IMG/VR virus record: IMGVR_UViG_3300047195_000919
Location: 1-51,644 of that record
DNA from: a virus
Direction: 5' to 3' (one strand)
Length of the DNA: 51,644 nt
The notes beneath the pieces are model-generated. The model had not been told where the DNA came from. It did no database searches and worked only from the letters and a program-made list of their open reading frames with translations. Both the position numbers and the translations under genes were made by a program. Each line of letters opens with the position of its first letter. Position 1 is the first letter of the stretch. Of this stretch, positions 8,971 to 17,800 are shown piece after piece.

Positions 8971-9483
8971 TTATACTATCCCCTCTACTTTAAATTCCAA
9001 TCTAAATGACCTAGAATATACTGTAAATTTAGATCTCTCATAACTACTAACCACACAAGACACAGTAAAATTCTCCAAGTTATCGGATCCCAAGGAAGAT
9101 TTATTATTATTTAGTGTTTTTATTAGTTGATCGGATAGGGTATCTACCTCACTCTTATTTGTACTATAAATAAACACATATAAATATGGCCTTGCTGTTT
9201 TTTGGCATAATGAGATATTTCCCATGTCGCCAAGATCGACCATTGATATTACAATTCTTGGATAATCATCTTTAGTCTCTACTTCTTCCTCGGGCATAGT
9301 GGTCCAAATCCACTTGCTTCGCAGTGCGATCTTGGGGTCTACTATATTGTCATTTACTAGGTCAAATATGCACCTAAATGTATTGCTAAATAGGTTTGTT
9401 ACGGATGTTGCAGACCCTACTCTTGCAGTTCCTACTGATGTTTTTGTTTTCGCTACCATCATGGCACCCATTAGACCGTTCAA
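8971..9483 (-). CDS. Putative tail completion or head-tail joining protein
   Basis: A 170-residue mixed alpha/beta protein. The middle part (DDYPRIVISMVDLGDMGN, then PYLYVFIYSTNKSEVDTLSD) looks like tail terminator proteins, which have a strand, a helix and an extended sheet. The first candidate start is TTG 9483, and in-frame ATG codons at 9471 and downstream are alternatives because no good ribosome binding site is seen. A 250 bp non-coding stretch lies upstream with a TATA-like box at 9543 to 9550, so this gene may open a new transcript. Confidence 0.55.
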   Translation of the reverse strand: MNGLMGAMMVAKTKTSVGTARVGSATSVTNLFSNTFRCIFDLVNDNIVDPKIALRSKWIWTTMPEEEVETKDDYPRIVISMVDLGDMGNISLCQKTARPYLYVFIYSTNKSEVDTLSDQLIKTLNNNKSSLGSDNLENFTVSCVVSSYERSKFTVYSRSFRLEFKVEGIV

Positions 9484-9499
9484 CGGCTTGCTATAAGGA

Positions 9500-9510
9500 A
9501 GCCTCAGGCT
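9500..9510. repeat. 11-bp palindrome before a tail gene
   Basis: The plus strand reads agcctcaggct, a perfect 5-bp inverted repeat around one base, about 17 bp upstream of the TTG start at 9483. It may be an operator or a small hairpin in the leader. Nothing more can be said. Confidence 0.3.
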
Positions 9511-9542
9511 ATCCTTTAACTAATATAATTATGAACCTTCTT

Positions 9543-9550
9543 ATTTAAAT
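9543..9550 (-). promoter_or_regulatory. TATA-like promoter element
   Basis: The minus strand reads CTATTTAAATAAG, with TTTAAATA forming a good archaeal-type TATA core, 55 to 65 bp upstream of the gene starting at 9483. A second A/T-rich TATA-like string (ACATATATAGCC) lies near 9588 to 9599. It is one of few intergenic stretches in the minus-strand run, so promoter activity is plausible. This is inference from pattern and location. Confidence 0.4.
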
Positions 9551-9589
9551 AGCTTCGCATAAAGAATGGTTATTTTGGTTATAATTAGG

Positions 9590-9703
9590 CTATATATGTA
9601 ACCCAATAGGCACTAACATGCCAGGAAATAGAACAAGGTAAAGAAAACAGCATACGATACACTGTTTTTTGATGTATTTTCTATAAGACTTCAATAAAAA
9701 CAT
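9590..9703 (-). CDS. Possible 37-residue membrane peptide
   Basis: ATG 9703 opens a 37-codon frame with a basic N-terminus (MFLLKSYRKYIKKQ) and a hydrophobic stretch (CIVCCFLYLVLFPGMLVPIG) that could span a membrane. It has only a weak GTGATATGAT upstream. The hairpin at 9644 to 9668 overlaps it, and an intergenic A/T-rich region can produce such a frame by chance. It is listed because the stretch otherwise holds no gene. Confidence 0.22.
   Translation of the reverse strand: MFLLKSYRKYIKKQCIVCCFLYLVLFPGMLVPIGLHI
9644..9668. terminator. Bidirectional terminator-like hairpin
   Basis: Arms AAAACAG (9644 to 9650) and CTGTTTT (9662 to 9668) form a 7-bp stem around an 11-base loop, followed by a T run on the plus strand and TTTTCTTT on the minus strand. 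It lies 65 bp after the stop of the gene ending at 9734, in the largest gap of the tail region. It could end the transcript coming from the fibre module. The stem is A/T-rich, so termination strength is uncertain. Confidence 0.35.
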
Positions 9704-9733
9704 ATCATATCACAATCCAAGTTATCATCTTTC

Positions 9734-10072
9734 CTAGTATTTCCTAGCCTGTATTTCGTAGTGTCCATCGTTAGTTATTGTGTTGTATATTCTATAATAC
9801 GAGCTACCATACTTTATTTCATTTTCATTTTTAAGGTAGGCAATATTATCTGCCGCTTCATCAAAGAAGCAGATTATATCGCCTATCTGTACAAGACCCT
9901 CATTAACCATTTCTTCAGATCCGTCAACAACTTGAACAACAGCCTTACTCTGATACTCAGTTCTAGTGCTTGTAGCATCCCCATAGTCGGTTGAATATGC
10001 TTTGCTGACGCTAACAATATAGACTGTTGTTCCAAGTTGGTCCACAATGGAACTTATCTCAAATTCAGACAT
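9734..10072 (-). CDS. Head-tail joining protein candidate
   Basis: A 112-residue beta-rich protein without Cys or catalytic motifs. Its pattern (GTTVYIVSVSKAYSTDYGD, then IGDIICFFDEA, ending HYEIQARKY) resembles small head-closure proteins of the lambda gpFII/SPP1 gp16 type, which are short beta barrels. It overlaps the connector candidate upstream by 8 bp, a good ribosome binding site (GGGGGTGAAC) precedes ATG 10072, and tail completion candidates follow. The role is inferred from size and position. Confidence 0.5.
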   Translation of the reverse strand: MSEFEISSIVDQLGTTVYIVSVSKAYSTDYGDATSTRTEYQSKAVVQVVDGSEEMVNEGLVQIGDIICFFDEAADNIAYLKNENEIKYGSSYYRIYNTITNDGHYEIQARKY

Positions 10073-10940
10073 AGTTCACCCCCACCTTGCCCATGACTGG
10101 CCTGTATTTTATTTGGTGAATTATCCCAAGATACTTATTCCTATACAAGTCAAATGCCTCGCTCTGCTGCATAACTGATACCTTGCCAACTCTAAATTTT
10201 TTTATCTTGCTTGCATCTATTTTGGTATAACTAAGTGCGGCTGTGAGATATATGCAGGCTAATCTAACGAGCATGTGCGGCGGTTCAGTCAAAAGTGGCG
10301 AAGAGTAGTAGGTTATATACGAAGTTTCAGACAGTGGGAATGCCGTGGCTAATACAAACTTTCCCCTCTCAACACTGCCTATTGAGCTAATTGAATACTC
10401 TGTCCTAACCCCAGTAGAGTTTATTGAATAGGCATATATGTCACTAATCGTCACTGATCCATCATTATCCTTATCCCCAATTGGGTAGTTTTCGGTATAG
10501 AACGTTGTATTAACTCCATCTATATCATTTTCTCTTTCAGGAGAAATATACCTAACCCTCTCGTCTTCGTGTTTAACTAGTATATCAGCATTAAGCTGAG
10601 CCATGGCATACTTTATCAGGGTGAATATCTTCGAGTCACTTATTTGAGTGCTTGTCAGTCCGGTTAAATCCCTAACATCCCCTATTGTGCAATAGCCATA
10701 AAATGTTCCGCCTTGTAATTCCTCAGAGTAATTTGACCATTTTATTGCAGTACTGTTATAAAATCTTATCTTATACCAATTTGTTGTCTCCCCATCTATG
10801 TCAAAATACTCATTATCGGCAATCAGCTGGTTGGTTATTTCTGCATACGTTCCGCCCTGGCTAGTGGCCCGGTAGATGTACGTTTTGTCATACGACACAT
10901 CTGTATCTGTTGGTATTGCCCATCTTAAATATTGCCCCAT
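10065..10940 (-). CDS. Head-tail connector-like protein with FN3-like N-terminus and EF-hand-type loop
   Basis: A 291-residue protein. Residues 1 to about 75 look like a fibronectin-III-type sandwich (YIYRATSQGGTYAEI, then NWYKIRFYNS). Residues 83 to 120 (YCTIGDVRDLTGLTSTQISD followed by a helix) resemble the start of phage gp6-type connector adaptors. In between, residues 156 to 167 read DKDNDGSVTISD, an EF-hand/dockerin-like calcium-binding loop with Asp at positions 1, 3, 5 and 12. ATG 10940 has a GGGAGG ribosome binding site. It heads the connector and tail completion gene series. The combination of domains is unusual for a connector. Confidence 0.6.
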   Translation of the reverse strand: MGQYLRWAIPTDTDVSYDKTYIYRATSQGGTYAEITNQLIADNEYFDIDGETTNWYKIRFYNSTAIKWSNYSEELQGGTFYGYCTIGDVRDLTGLTSTQISDSKIFTLIKYAMAQLNADILVKHEDERVRYISPERENDIDGVNTTFYTENYPIGDKDNDGSVTISDIYAYSINSTGVRTEYSISSIGSVERGKFVLATAFPLSETSYITYYSSPLLTEPPHMLVRLACIYLTAALSYTKIDASKIKKFRVGKVSVMQQSEAFDLYRNKYLGIIHQIKYRPVMGKVGVNYV

Positions 10941-11026
10941 TTTAATCCTCCCTTTTTTATTTTATTTAAGGCGATTGCACAATATATTGAACAACCGTCT
11001 TGTTTTTAAACTCTTATCATTTCACC

Positions 11027-13351
11027 TTAGAACGATTTCATCTCATTTATTACTGGTATGGCTTTTCCATCTTCAATTTCTGGGATAATTTCATCCCCAG
11101 AAAACAATTCTGGAGTAATTGATTTTACTTCACTAATCCATACAATTGGTGGGTAAGTACTTGATGTTGTTGATGATGATGTTGAGCTACTAGACGTAGT
11201 TGATGAGGACGAAGTAGTACTTGACGATGTACTAGTGCTGCTAGAAGTTGTTGACAATGATGAAGTAGTATTTGATGACGTACTGCTACTTGAAGAAGTT
11301 GTAGAACTCGAAGTAGATGTTGATGAAGAAGTAGTGCTACTGGAGGTCGTAGAAGTCGAAGATGATGTGCTAGAGGATGTTGTGCTACTCGACGTTGAAG
11401 TACTTGATGATGTGGTAGTAGATAATGTGCTACTAGTGCTGCTCGTCGTACTAATTGTTGAAGATGTGCTAGACGAAGTTGACGAGGAACTCGAAGTGGA
11501 ACTCGATGATGTTGATGTCGAAGATGAAGTGCTGCTACTAGTTGTTGTTGATAGCGTAGAAGAGGTTGAGGACGTGGTTGATATCGTTGATGAAGTTGAT
11601 GACGTAGTTGATATAGTGCTACTTGTCGATGAGGTAGTTGAAAGTGTTGACGAGGTTGATGATGAAGTGCTCGATGTTGTCGAGGAAGTAGATGTTGTTG
11701 ATGTTGAACTTGTAGTTGTTGACAATGTGCTTGAAGTACTAGATGTCGTTGACAGTGTTGATGATGTACTGCTCGTAGTTGAGATTGTACTAGACGTGCT
11801 AGATGTTGTTGTTGACGAAGAGGAAGTTGTTGTACTAGAACTTGTCGTAGTGCTCAAAGTGCTCGATGTCGACGATGTTGTCGATATAGTACTTGATGTT
11901 GTCGAAGAGCTCGTTGAACTACTTGTAGTTGTTGAAAGTGTAGAACTTGTGGAAGATGTGGTACTGATAGTACTTGATGTAGACGAACTTGTCGATGATG
12001 AAGTTGATGTGGTGCTAATTGTGGATGAAGTACTTGAAGTCGTGGAAAGTGTAGATGATGTACTTGATGAACTACTACTTGTAGAACTCGATGTCGTAGT
12101 GCTACTACTCGTAGTCGAAATAGTGGATGACGTGGAAGAGGTAGTAGATAATGTTGATGATGTGCTCGAAGATGTTGAAGTTGAAGAAGTTGTACTTGTC
12201 GAAGTTGTGGTACTGCTAGTAGTGGTTGATAGCGTTGACGAGGTACTTGAAGTTGTACTTATCGTTGAAGATGTACTACTTGAAGTCGAAGTTGAACTTG
12301 ATGTAGTGCTAATTGTAGACGATGTACTGGAAGTGGTCGAAATTGTTGAAGATGTTGATGAACTTGAAGAAGTTGTTGAGCTTGATGTTGTAGAGATAGT
12401 GCTACTTGTAGATGATGAAGTTGAAGTTGAACTGCTACTGGTGCTAGTGCTACTCGTTGTGGTTGAAATAGTTGAAGAAGTGCTAGATGTTGTTGACAAA
12501 GTAGATGATGTTGATGACGAAGTACTTGAAGACGAAGTGCTTGTAGAAGAAGAAGTAGTTGAAGAAGTTGTTGTACTTACTGTTGAGCTTGTACTTGAAG
12601 TAGTCGATAGGGTTGATGAAGTGCTTGACGAGGTACTACTCGAAGAACTTGTGCTACTTGAAGTGCTTGTTGATGATGTAGTAGTGCTTAAGGTAGAAGA
12701 AGTACTAGAAGTTGTTGAAAGTGTAGAAGATGTGCTACTTGAAGTAGTGCTAGACGAACTTGTGCTACTTGAAGTTGAAGAAGAACTTGTTGAAGTGCTA
12801 GTGGAAGTTGATGTGCTAGTAGATGAGGTAGTTGTGCTAATTGTTGAAGAAGTGCTAGATGTTGTGCTAATAGTTGATGAAGTTGAAGAAGATGTACTAC
12901 TGGAACTTGAAGTGCTTGACGAAGTTGAAGTGCTGCTAGTCGTAGTAGAGATAGTACTGGAAGTTGAACTTGTAGTGCTCAAAGTGCTACTTGTAGAACT
13001 AGAACTACTACTACTTGTTGATGTAGAAGAACTTGTACTTGTACTTGAAGTCGTAGTTGATAGTGTAGATGAAGTAGAACTTGTTGTGCTAATAGTTGAA
13101 GAGGTTGATGAAGTTGTTGATATTGTTGAAGATGTACTCGAAGTAGTTGATAATGTTGAAGAAGTCGAAAGTGTTGAAGAGGTTGAAGATGATGTGGTTG
13201 TAGTGGTAGTAGTGGTTGTAGACGAAGTGGTTGTTGTGGTGATTATATTGAATGCCACATTCCAATAGTCTGTGTCAATACAGGCAGTTATATATGTATC
13301 ATATTGGGAACTGTCGTAAAGACCGTAATCGTACAACGCACTATTTACCAT
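11027..13351 (-). CDS. Giant Ser/Thr-rich virion protein, about 700-residue mucin-like tract
   Basis: A 774-residue protein made of three parts. The N-terminal 37 residues are Tyr/Asp-rich (ALYDYGLYDSSQYDTYITAC). A tract from about residue 38 to 731 is almost only Ser and Thr, with single Leu, Ile or Val residues and one Asn. A 40-residue C-terminal cap begins TYPPIVWISEVKS. Within the tract the decapeptide STTSSTSST(L/I) recurs, separated by Ser/Thr spacers; repeat intervals vary from about 34 to 57 residues. Such tracts suit an extended, possibly densely O-glycosylated stalk. No signal peptide is seen. The long frame on the other strand (11235 to 13268) is an artefact of Ser/Thr codons. Confidence 0.8.
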   Translation of the reverse strand: MVNSALYDYGLYDSSQYDTYITACIDTDYWNVAFNIITTTTTSSTTTTTTTTTSSSTSSTLSTSSTLSTTSSTSSTISTTSSTSSTISTTSSTSSTLSTTTSSTSTSSSTSTSSSSSSSTSSTLSTTSSTSSTISTTTSSTSTSSSTSSSSSTSSSTSSTISTTSSTSSTISTTTSSTSTSTSTSTSTSSSSTSSSTSSSSTTSSSTSSTLSTTSSTSSTLSTTTSSTSTSSSTSSSSSTSSSTSSTLSTTSSTSSTVSTTTSSTTSSSTSTSSSSTSSSTSSTLSTTSSTSSTISTTTSSTSTSSSSTSTSSSTSSTISTTSSSTTSSSSSTSSTISTTSSTSSTISTTSSSTSTSSSTSSTISTTSSTSSTLSTTTSSTTTSTSTTSSTSTSSSTSSTLSTTSSTSSTISTTSSSTTTSSSTSSSSSSTSSTLSTTSSTSSTISTTSTSSSTSSSTSSTISTTSSTSSTLSTTTSSSTSSSTTSSTISTTSSTSSTLSTTTSSSTTTSSSSTTTSSTSSTISTTSSTSSTLSTTSSTSSTLSTTTSSTSTTSTSSTTSSTSSSTSSTLSTTSSTSSTISTTSSTSSTISTTSSTSSTLSTTTSSSTSSSTSTSSSSTSSSSSTSSSTSSTISTTSSTSSTLSTTTSSSTSTSSSTTSSSTSSSTSTTSSSTTSSSTSTSSSTTSSSSSTSSNTTSSLSTTSSSTSTSSSTTSSSSTTSSSSTSSSTTSSTYPPIVWISEVKSITPELFSGDEIIPEIEDGKAIPVINEMKSF
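11160..13240 (-). repeat. Ser/Thr tract with irregular decapeptide repeats
   Basis: This is the coding repeat inside the 774-residue protein. The core TSST(L/I/V)STTSSTSST recurs many times with Ser/Thr spacers of varying length. Codons at identical residues differ freely between copies, so the DNA repeat is much weaker than the protein repeat. Confidence 0.8.
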
Positions 13352-13371
13352 ACTTTCACATCAACCTTCAT

Positions 13372-14394
13372 TTACGGTGTTGTTAGATAACCTCTCATTA
13401 CAACTGTTGAATTGCCAACTGCCGAAGCAACACCTGTTACTTTTATGTCTGTTTTTTGCGGGAGTTTTGCATAAACTGGCAAAAGCAACGATGCTGAATT
13501 GTTAGAACAAACAGTCTCGATGTATGACCAAAATATATTATTCATCAAAAAACCCGTCTGGTCAACCAAATTAGCCTTTACCCACAATCTTGCATATTCC
13601 GATTTGGTTGCTGCAGAAACACCATAACTCATATGTGTACTAATCACATAAAGTGTTTTTCCTAAAGGCACAGTGTACATGGCGTTTCTTGCTCTTGTAT
13701 ATCCTGCAGTTATATAAGAATAAACTGTAGCAGTTGGAGTCTGTGCTTTCAAAGATAGTGCGCCCACCGCAGCATTTGTTGAACCTGCGGCTATTACCCT
13801 GAAAGAATTTATTCTCAAAGGCGAACCTGTCAAATTTACTTCTGCTGCTCCATTGGTTACAACAATTTCTTCTTTAGCAGCATAAGTTGAATCAAGATAG
13901 CCAATTTTTACTGCTTGTGCTCCAGTCGAAGCACTTTTATCTATCACAGTATAAGCCCTACCATTTGCATTTCCACCAGAACTAAAACCACTAGCAACAT
14001 CTAATTGGTTTGTTCCTGTTAGTCCTGTAACATAACCCCATTCTGGAGTTGTTCCTGCTTTGTCCAAAATAACACAATCTCCAATTGCTGCTGTTGTAGG
14101 TGTTGTAAAATCTTTAGTTGTGTCTTTTAGTGCTGTGGCTGAACCACCGTTATCTGTTCCTGCATATGTGGTTGAAAAAGTGTCTGTTCCGTCATCGTTT
14201 GCACCACCAATTACTGCCATTGCTGTTGCTGCAGTTGGAAACACATACAAGCCACCAGCACTCCAAATATCACTTTGTGTGGTGGCACTTGTCGTTCCAA
14301 TAGCAGGAGAATATCCCATTTTAGACCAAGGAACAACATTGCTGTATCCACCTGATGCAATATTCTCTAAAAAATCCTTCCCGAAATAGCTCAT
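13372..14394 (-). CDS. Virion structural protein of the fibre module
   Basis: A 340-residue protein rich in Ala, Thr, Gly, Ser and Val with alternating hydrophobicity, as in phage fibre or decoration proteins. It opens MSYFGKDFLENIASGGYSNV, has a glycine/alanine-rich central part, and ends in a beta-rich domain (residues about 200 to 340; MYTVPLGKTLYVISTHMSYG). No enzyme motif is visible. It lies 20 bp from the Ser/Thr giant and 13 bp from the next small fibre gene, so the group is probably co-transcribed. Confidence 0.65.
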   Translation of the reverse strand: MSYFGKDFLENIASGGYSNVVPWSKMGYSPAIGTTSATTQSDIWSAGGLYVFPTAATAMAVIGGANDDGTDTFSTTYAGTDNGGSATALKDTTKDFTTPTTAAIGDCVILDKAGTTPEWGYVTGLTGTNQLDVASGFSSGGNANGRAYTVIDKSASTGAQAVKIGYLDSTYAAKEEIVVTNGAAEVNLTGSPLRINSFRVIAAGSTNAAVGALSLKAQTPTATVYSYITAGYTRARNAMYTVPLGKTLYVISTHMSYGVSAATKSEYARLWVKANLVDQTGFLMNNIFWSYIETVCSNNSASLLLPVYAKLPQKTDIKVTGVASAVGNSTVVMRGYLTTP

Positions 14395-14407
14395 TCTATC
14401 ATCCCCT

Positions 14408-14821
14408 TTATACTATCACCCATTTATTTGCAACATAATCGACCACTTCAATGCATTGCCACTGGGCAACTGTTTGATTTGCCAATCCATCAATTGTGTC
14501 ATTGCTATTTCCATCAACTGTTATTACCCCAGTATTAATATTCTTTATGGCAAATCTTTTACCAGTTCCACTGGCAACCGGAAGAGTTACGGTGAATGCG
14601 ATTGAAGAATTACAAATAATCAAATCATCAGTAACTAAAGCAACATAAGTGCTTGTTTGTACTGTCTTTGCATAGTTATATCCGGCCCCGGTAATTGATT
14701 GTGCCGATACAACTGATAATGTGTTTATTCCATGTGTTCCCTGCGCTATGTAGTCATTAATATCATTCTGCCTTTCAGATGTAATAACTGCCCCAGGTAT
14801 AACATCAACTAAATCGCCCAT
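14408..14821 (-). CDS. Small fibre/spike-type protein
   Basis: A 137-residue protein whose second half (SIAFTVTLPVASGTGKRFAI, NINTGVITVDGNSNDTIDG, then WQCIEVVDYVANKWVIV) is the widespread beta-structured repeat found near the ends of phage tail fibres and capsid spikes. The N-terminal helix region (SERQNDINDYIAQGTHGI) may attach it to the particle. It sits between two large structural genes with short gaps. A fibre or spike accessory subunit is likely. Which part of the particle carries it cannot be told. Confidence 0.68.
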   Translation of the reverse strand: MGDLVDVIPGAVITSERQNDINDYIAQGTHGINTLSVVSAQSITGAGYNYAKTVQTSTYVALVTDDLIICNSSIAFTVTLPVASGTGKRFAIKNINTGVITVDGNSNDTIDGLANQTVAQWQCIEVVDYVANKWVIV

Positions 14822-14837
14822 TTATATCTACCCCCCA

Positions 14838-17800
14838 TTATTGTTTCGCCTCTTGATATATTCTACAGCTAACTACATTGCTCCCTGAATAATAATCAGA
14901 GAGATTGGCTGAAATAAATCCTTGCAAATAAAAGTAAGTATCTGCTGTTGTTGTATTATCACTATCAATGGTTTCCCACAAACCACTAGTGCGGTTAAAT
15001 ATTTGTAAATAAATCGTGCTTATTGTTGGTGCCAAATTGGTTTTACCATACCATACTGGTGTAATGCTGTCAGTGCTATTGTTGTTGGTATTTTTGAACA
15101 AAAACAAACTATATTCTTGCGCTGTTCCTTCTGTCGCACACTGCGTTATATAAATTCCATCAATAATAGCAACATCATCATAATCATTCATTATGAAAGT
15201 GTGCTCTAAATTTGCATCATCTGCGGGTGGTGTTGCTTCATCGCCTTTGCTATATTCTTTTCCTGGAGGCAAGGTTATTGTAGTGCTTGAAGTTGTACTG
15301 CTACTCGATGTTGAAGTCGAAGTGCTTGAACTTGAAGTTGTACTTAAAGTGCTCAATGTTGAACTGGTGCTAGAAGTTGTTGAAAGCGTTGACGAGGTAC
15401 TGCTTGAAGACGAGGTGGTGCTGGAAGAACTTGTGGAAGTTGAAGTTGAGGTAGAGGAAGTGGTTGTTGACAAAGTACTCGATGTGCTACTAGTGGTTGA
15501 AATTGTTGAAGAAGTACTTGATGATGTACTTGAAGATGATGAAGTGCTTGAAGAAGAACTTGTGCTTGTACTTGTTGAAGTGCTGCTTGTAGTGGTAGAC
15601 AAAGTACTCGATGTACTGCTGGTCGTACTAATTGTCGATGAAGTCGAAGAAGTGGTTGATGAAGAACTCGAAGTGGAACTGGAAGTTGTTGAAGATGATG
15701 TTGAGGTTGACGAACTTGTTGTAGTTGATAAGGTTGAACTTGTTGACGAAGTGGTAGAAATAGTAGAGGAGGTAGAACTTGATGTCGAACTACTACTAGT
15801 GCTTGAACTCGATGTTGTACTTGACGATGTGCTTGTACTACTACTTGTCGTAGTGGATAAAGTGGATGATGTTGATGAAGTGGTGGAAATTGTACTTGAT
15901 GTAGAACTTGAACTACTTGTGCTCGATGACGAAGTTGAAGATGTTGATGTGGATGTAGATGTACTTGTACTGCTTGTAGTTGTACTCAAAGTTGATGATG
16001 TAGAACTGGTAGTACTTATTGTAGAAGAAGTACTAGAAGAAGATGAAGATGTTGTTGAACTTGAACTTGAACTGCTGGTAGATGTCGAACTGCTAGTAGA
16101 AGATGTTGTGGTGCTCACTGTTGAAGAGGTTGATGATGTTGTAGAAAGTGTCGAAGATGTTGAACTCGAAGTCGAACTGCTACTTGAAGTTGAACTTGAA
16201 GAAGTACTTGATGTTGTAGAGGTACTACTACTAGTTGTGGTTGAAATGGTACTTGAAGTCGATGAGGTCGTAGAAATGGTACTGGAAGTAGAACTTGAAG
16301 TACTAGTGCTTGATGACGTGCTAGATGAAGACGAAGTTGATGAGGATGAGGTTGTACTGCTCGTGGTCGTTGATAATGTGGAGGAGGTCGAACTAGTTGT
16401 ACTTAAAGTAGAAGATGTACTTGAAGAGGTACTGCTGGAGGAAGAAGTTGAAGAGGAAGTGCTTGTTGAACTCGAAGTGCTACTACTACTTGTTGTCGTT
16501 GACAATGTAGAGGAAGTGGAAGAAGTGGTTGATATTGTACTTGAGGTACTGGATGACGTTGAAGAAGAACTTGAGGTTGTACTTGAACTTGTTGTTGAAG
16601 TAGAAGTTGAAGTACTTGATGTTGTAGTTGACAGTGTACTGGAAGTCGAACTTGTTGTCGATAGAGTAGATGAAGTACTAGAACTTGTGCTTGAAGAACT
16701 TGAGGTCGAAGAGGACGAAGTACTGCTGCTGGTCGTAGAAGTGGAAGAGGTTGTGGTTGACAAGGTGCTCGATGTACTGCTCGTGGTTGAGATTGTAGAG
16801 GAAGTGCTTGACGAAGTTGTTGAACTCGAACTTGTTGATGTTGAAGAGGTGGTTGTTGAGAGAGTGGAAGATGTTGAAGAGGTAGTGCTTATTGTTGAGG
16901 ATGTAGATGATGTTGTTGAGATTGTACTAGAAGTTGAACTCGAAGAACTTGTTGTTGATGAAGAAGTTGTTGAACTTGTAGTGGTTGACAATGTTGATGA
17001 TGTGCTAGATGTGGTGCTAATTGTAGAAGAAGTCGAAGATGTTGTTGATATTGTAGACGAAGTGCTAGATGAAGTTGAACTTGTTGTTGAGGAAGAGGTG
17101 CTACTTGATGTGGTTGAAGAACTTGTTGAACTTGAGGTTGTAGTAGATAGTGTACTTGATGTCGAACTAGTCGTTGATAATGTAGAAGAGGTACTTGAAC
17201 TTGTGCTAGAAGTGGTTGTACTCGAAGTGCTTGAAGAACTACTGCTGCTAGTTGTAGAAGAAGAAGTTGTTGTTGATAGTGTGCTGGAAGTGCTACTAGT
17301 TGTTGAAATGGTGGAAGAAGTGCTCGATGAACTTGATGTAGATGACGAGGTCGTTGAAGACGAAGTGCTTGTGCTAGATGATGTTGTACTCGAAGTTGTT
17401 GTTGATAGGGTTGAACTGGTTGAAGAGGTTGTACTAATAGTGGAAGATGTGCTTGAAGAGGATGAAGAACTGCTGCTTGTGGAACTTGATGTTGTAGAAC
17501 TAGAGGTTGAGGTGCTAGAACTTGTTGTGGTGCTCAAAGTAGAAGAAGTTGAAGATGTGGTACTAATTGTAGATGAAGTTGATGATGATGTTGATGTGCT
17601 TGAACTCGTACTAGTGGAACTACTGGTGGTTGAAAGAGTGCTGCTGGTTGTGGAAAGTGTTGAAGAAGTACTACTAGTTGTAGAGAGAGTTGAAGATGTA
17701 CTCGAAGAAGTACTTGATGAAGACGATGTTGTTGATGTTGAAGTTGTAGTTGTTGAACTTGTAGAAGTTGTTGTGGTTGTTCCTTCTCCACAATAAGTTA

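Noticed and set aside
15193-17796. An 867-codon open frame on the plus strand opposite the Ser/Thr array (also 11235 to 13268, 19649 to 20392 and 39812 to 40264)
   Set aside because: Ser and Thr codons are ACN, TCN and AGY. In one antisense register these give only GTN, GAN and CTN (Val, Asp/Glu, Leu), so stops cannot occur. The acidic Val/Leu/Glu proteins are artefacts.
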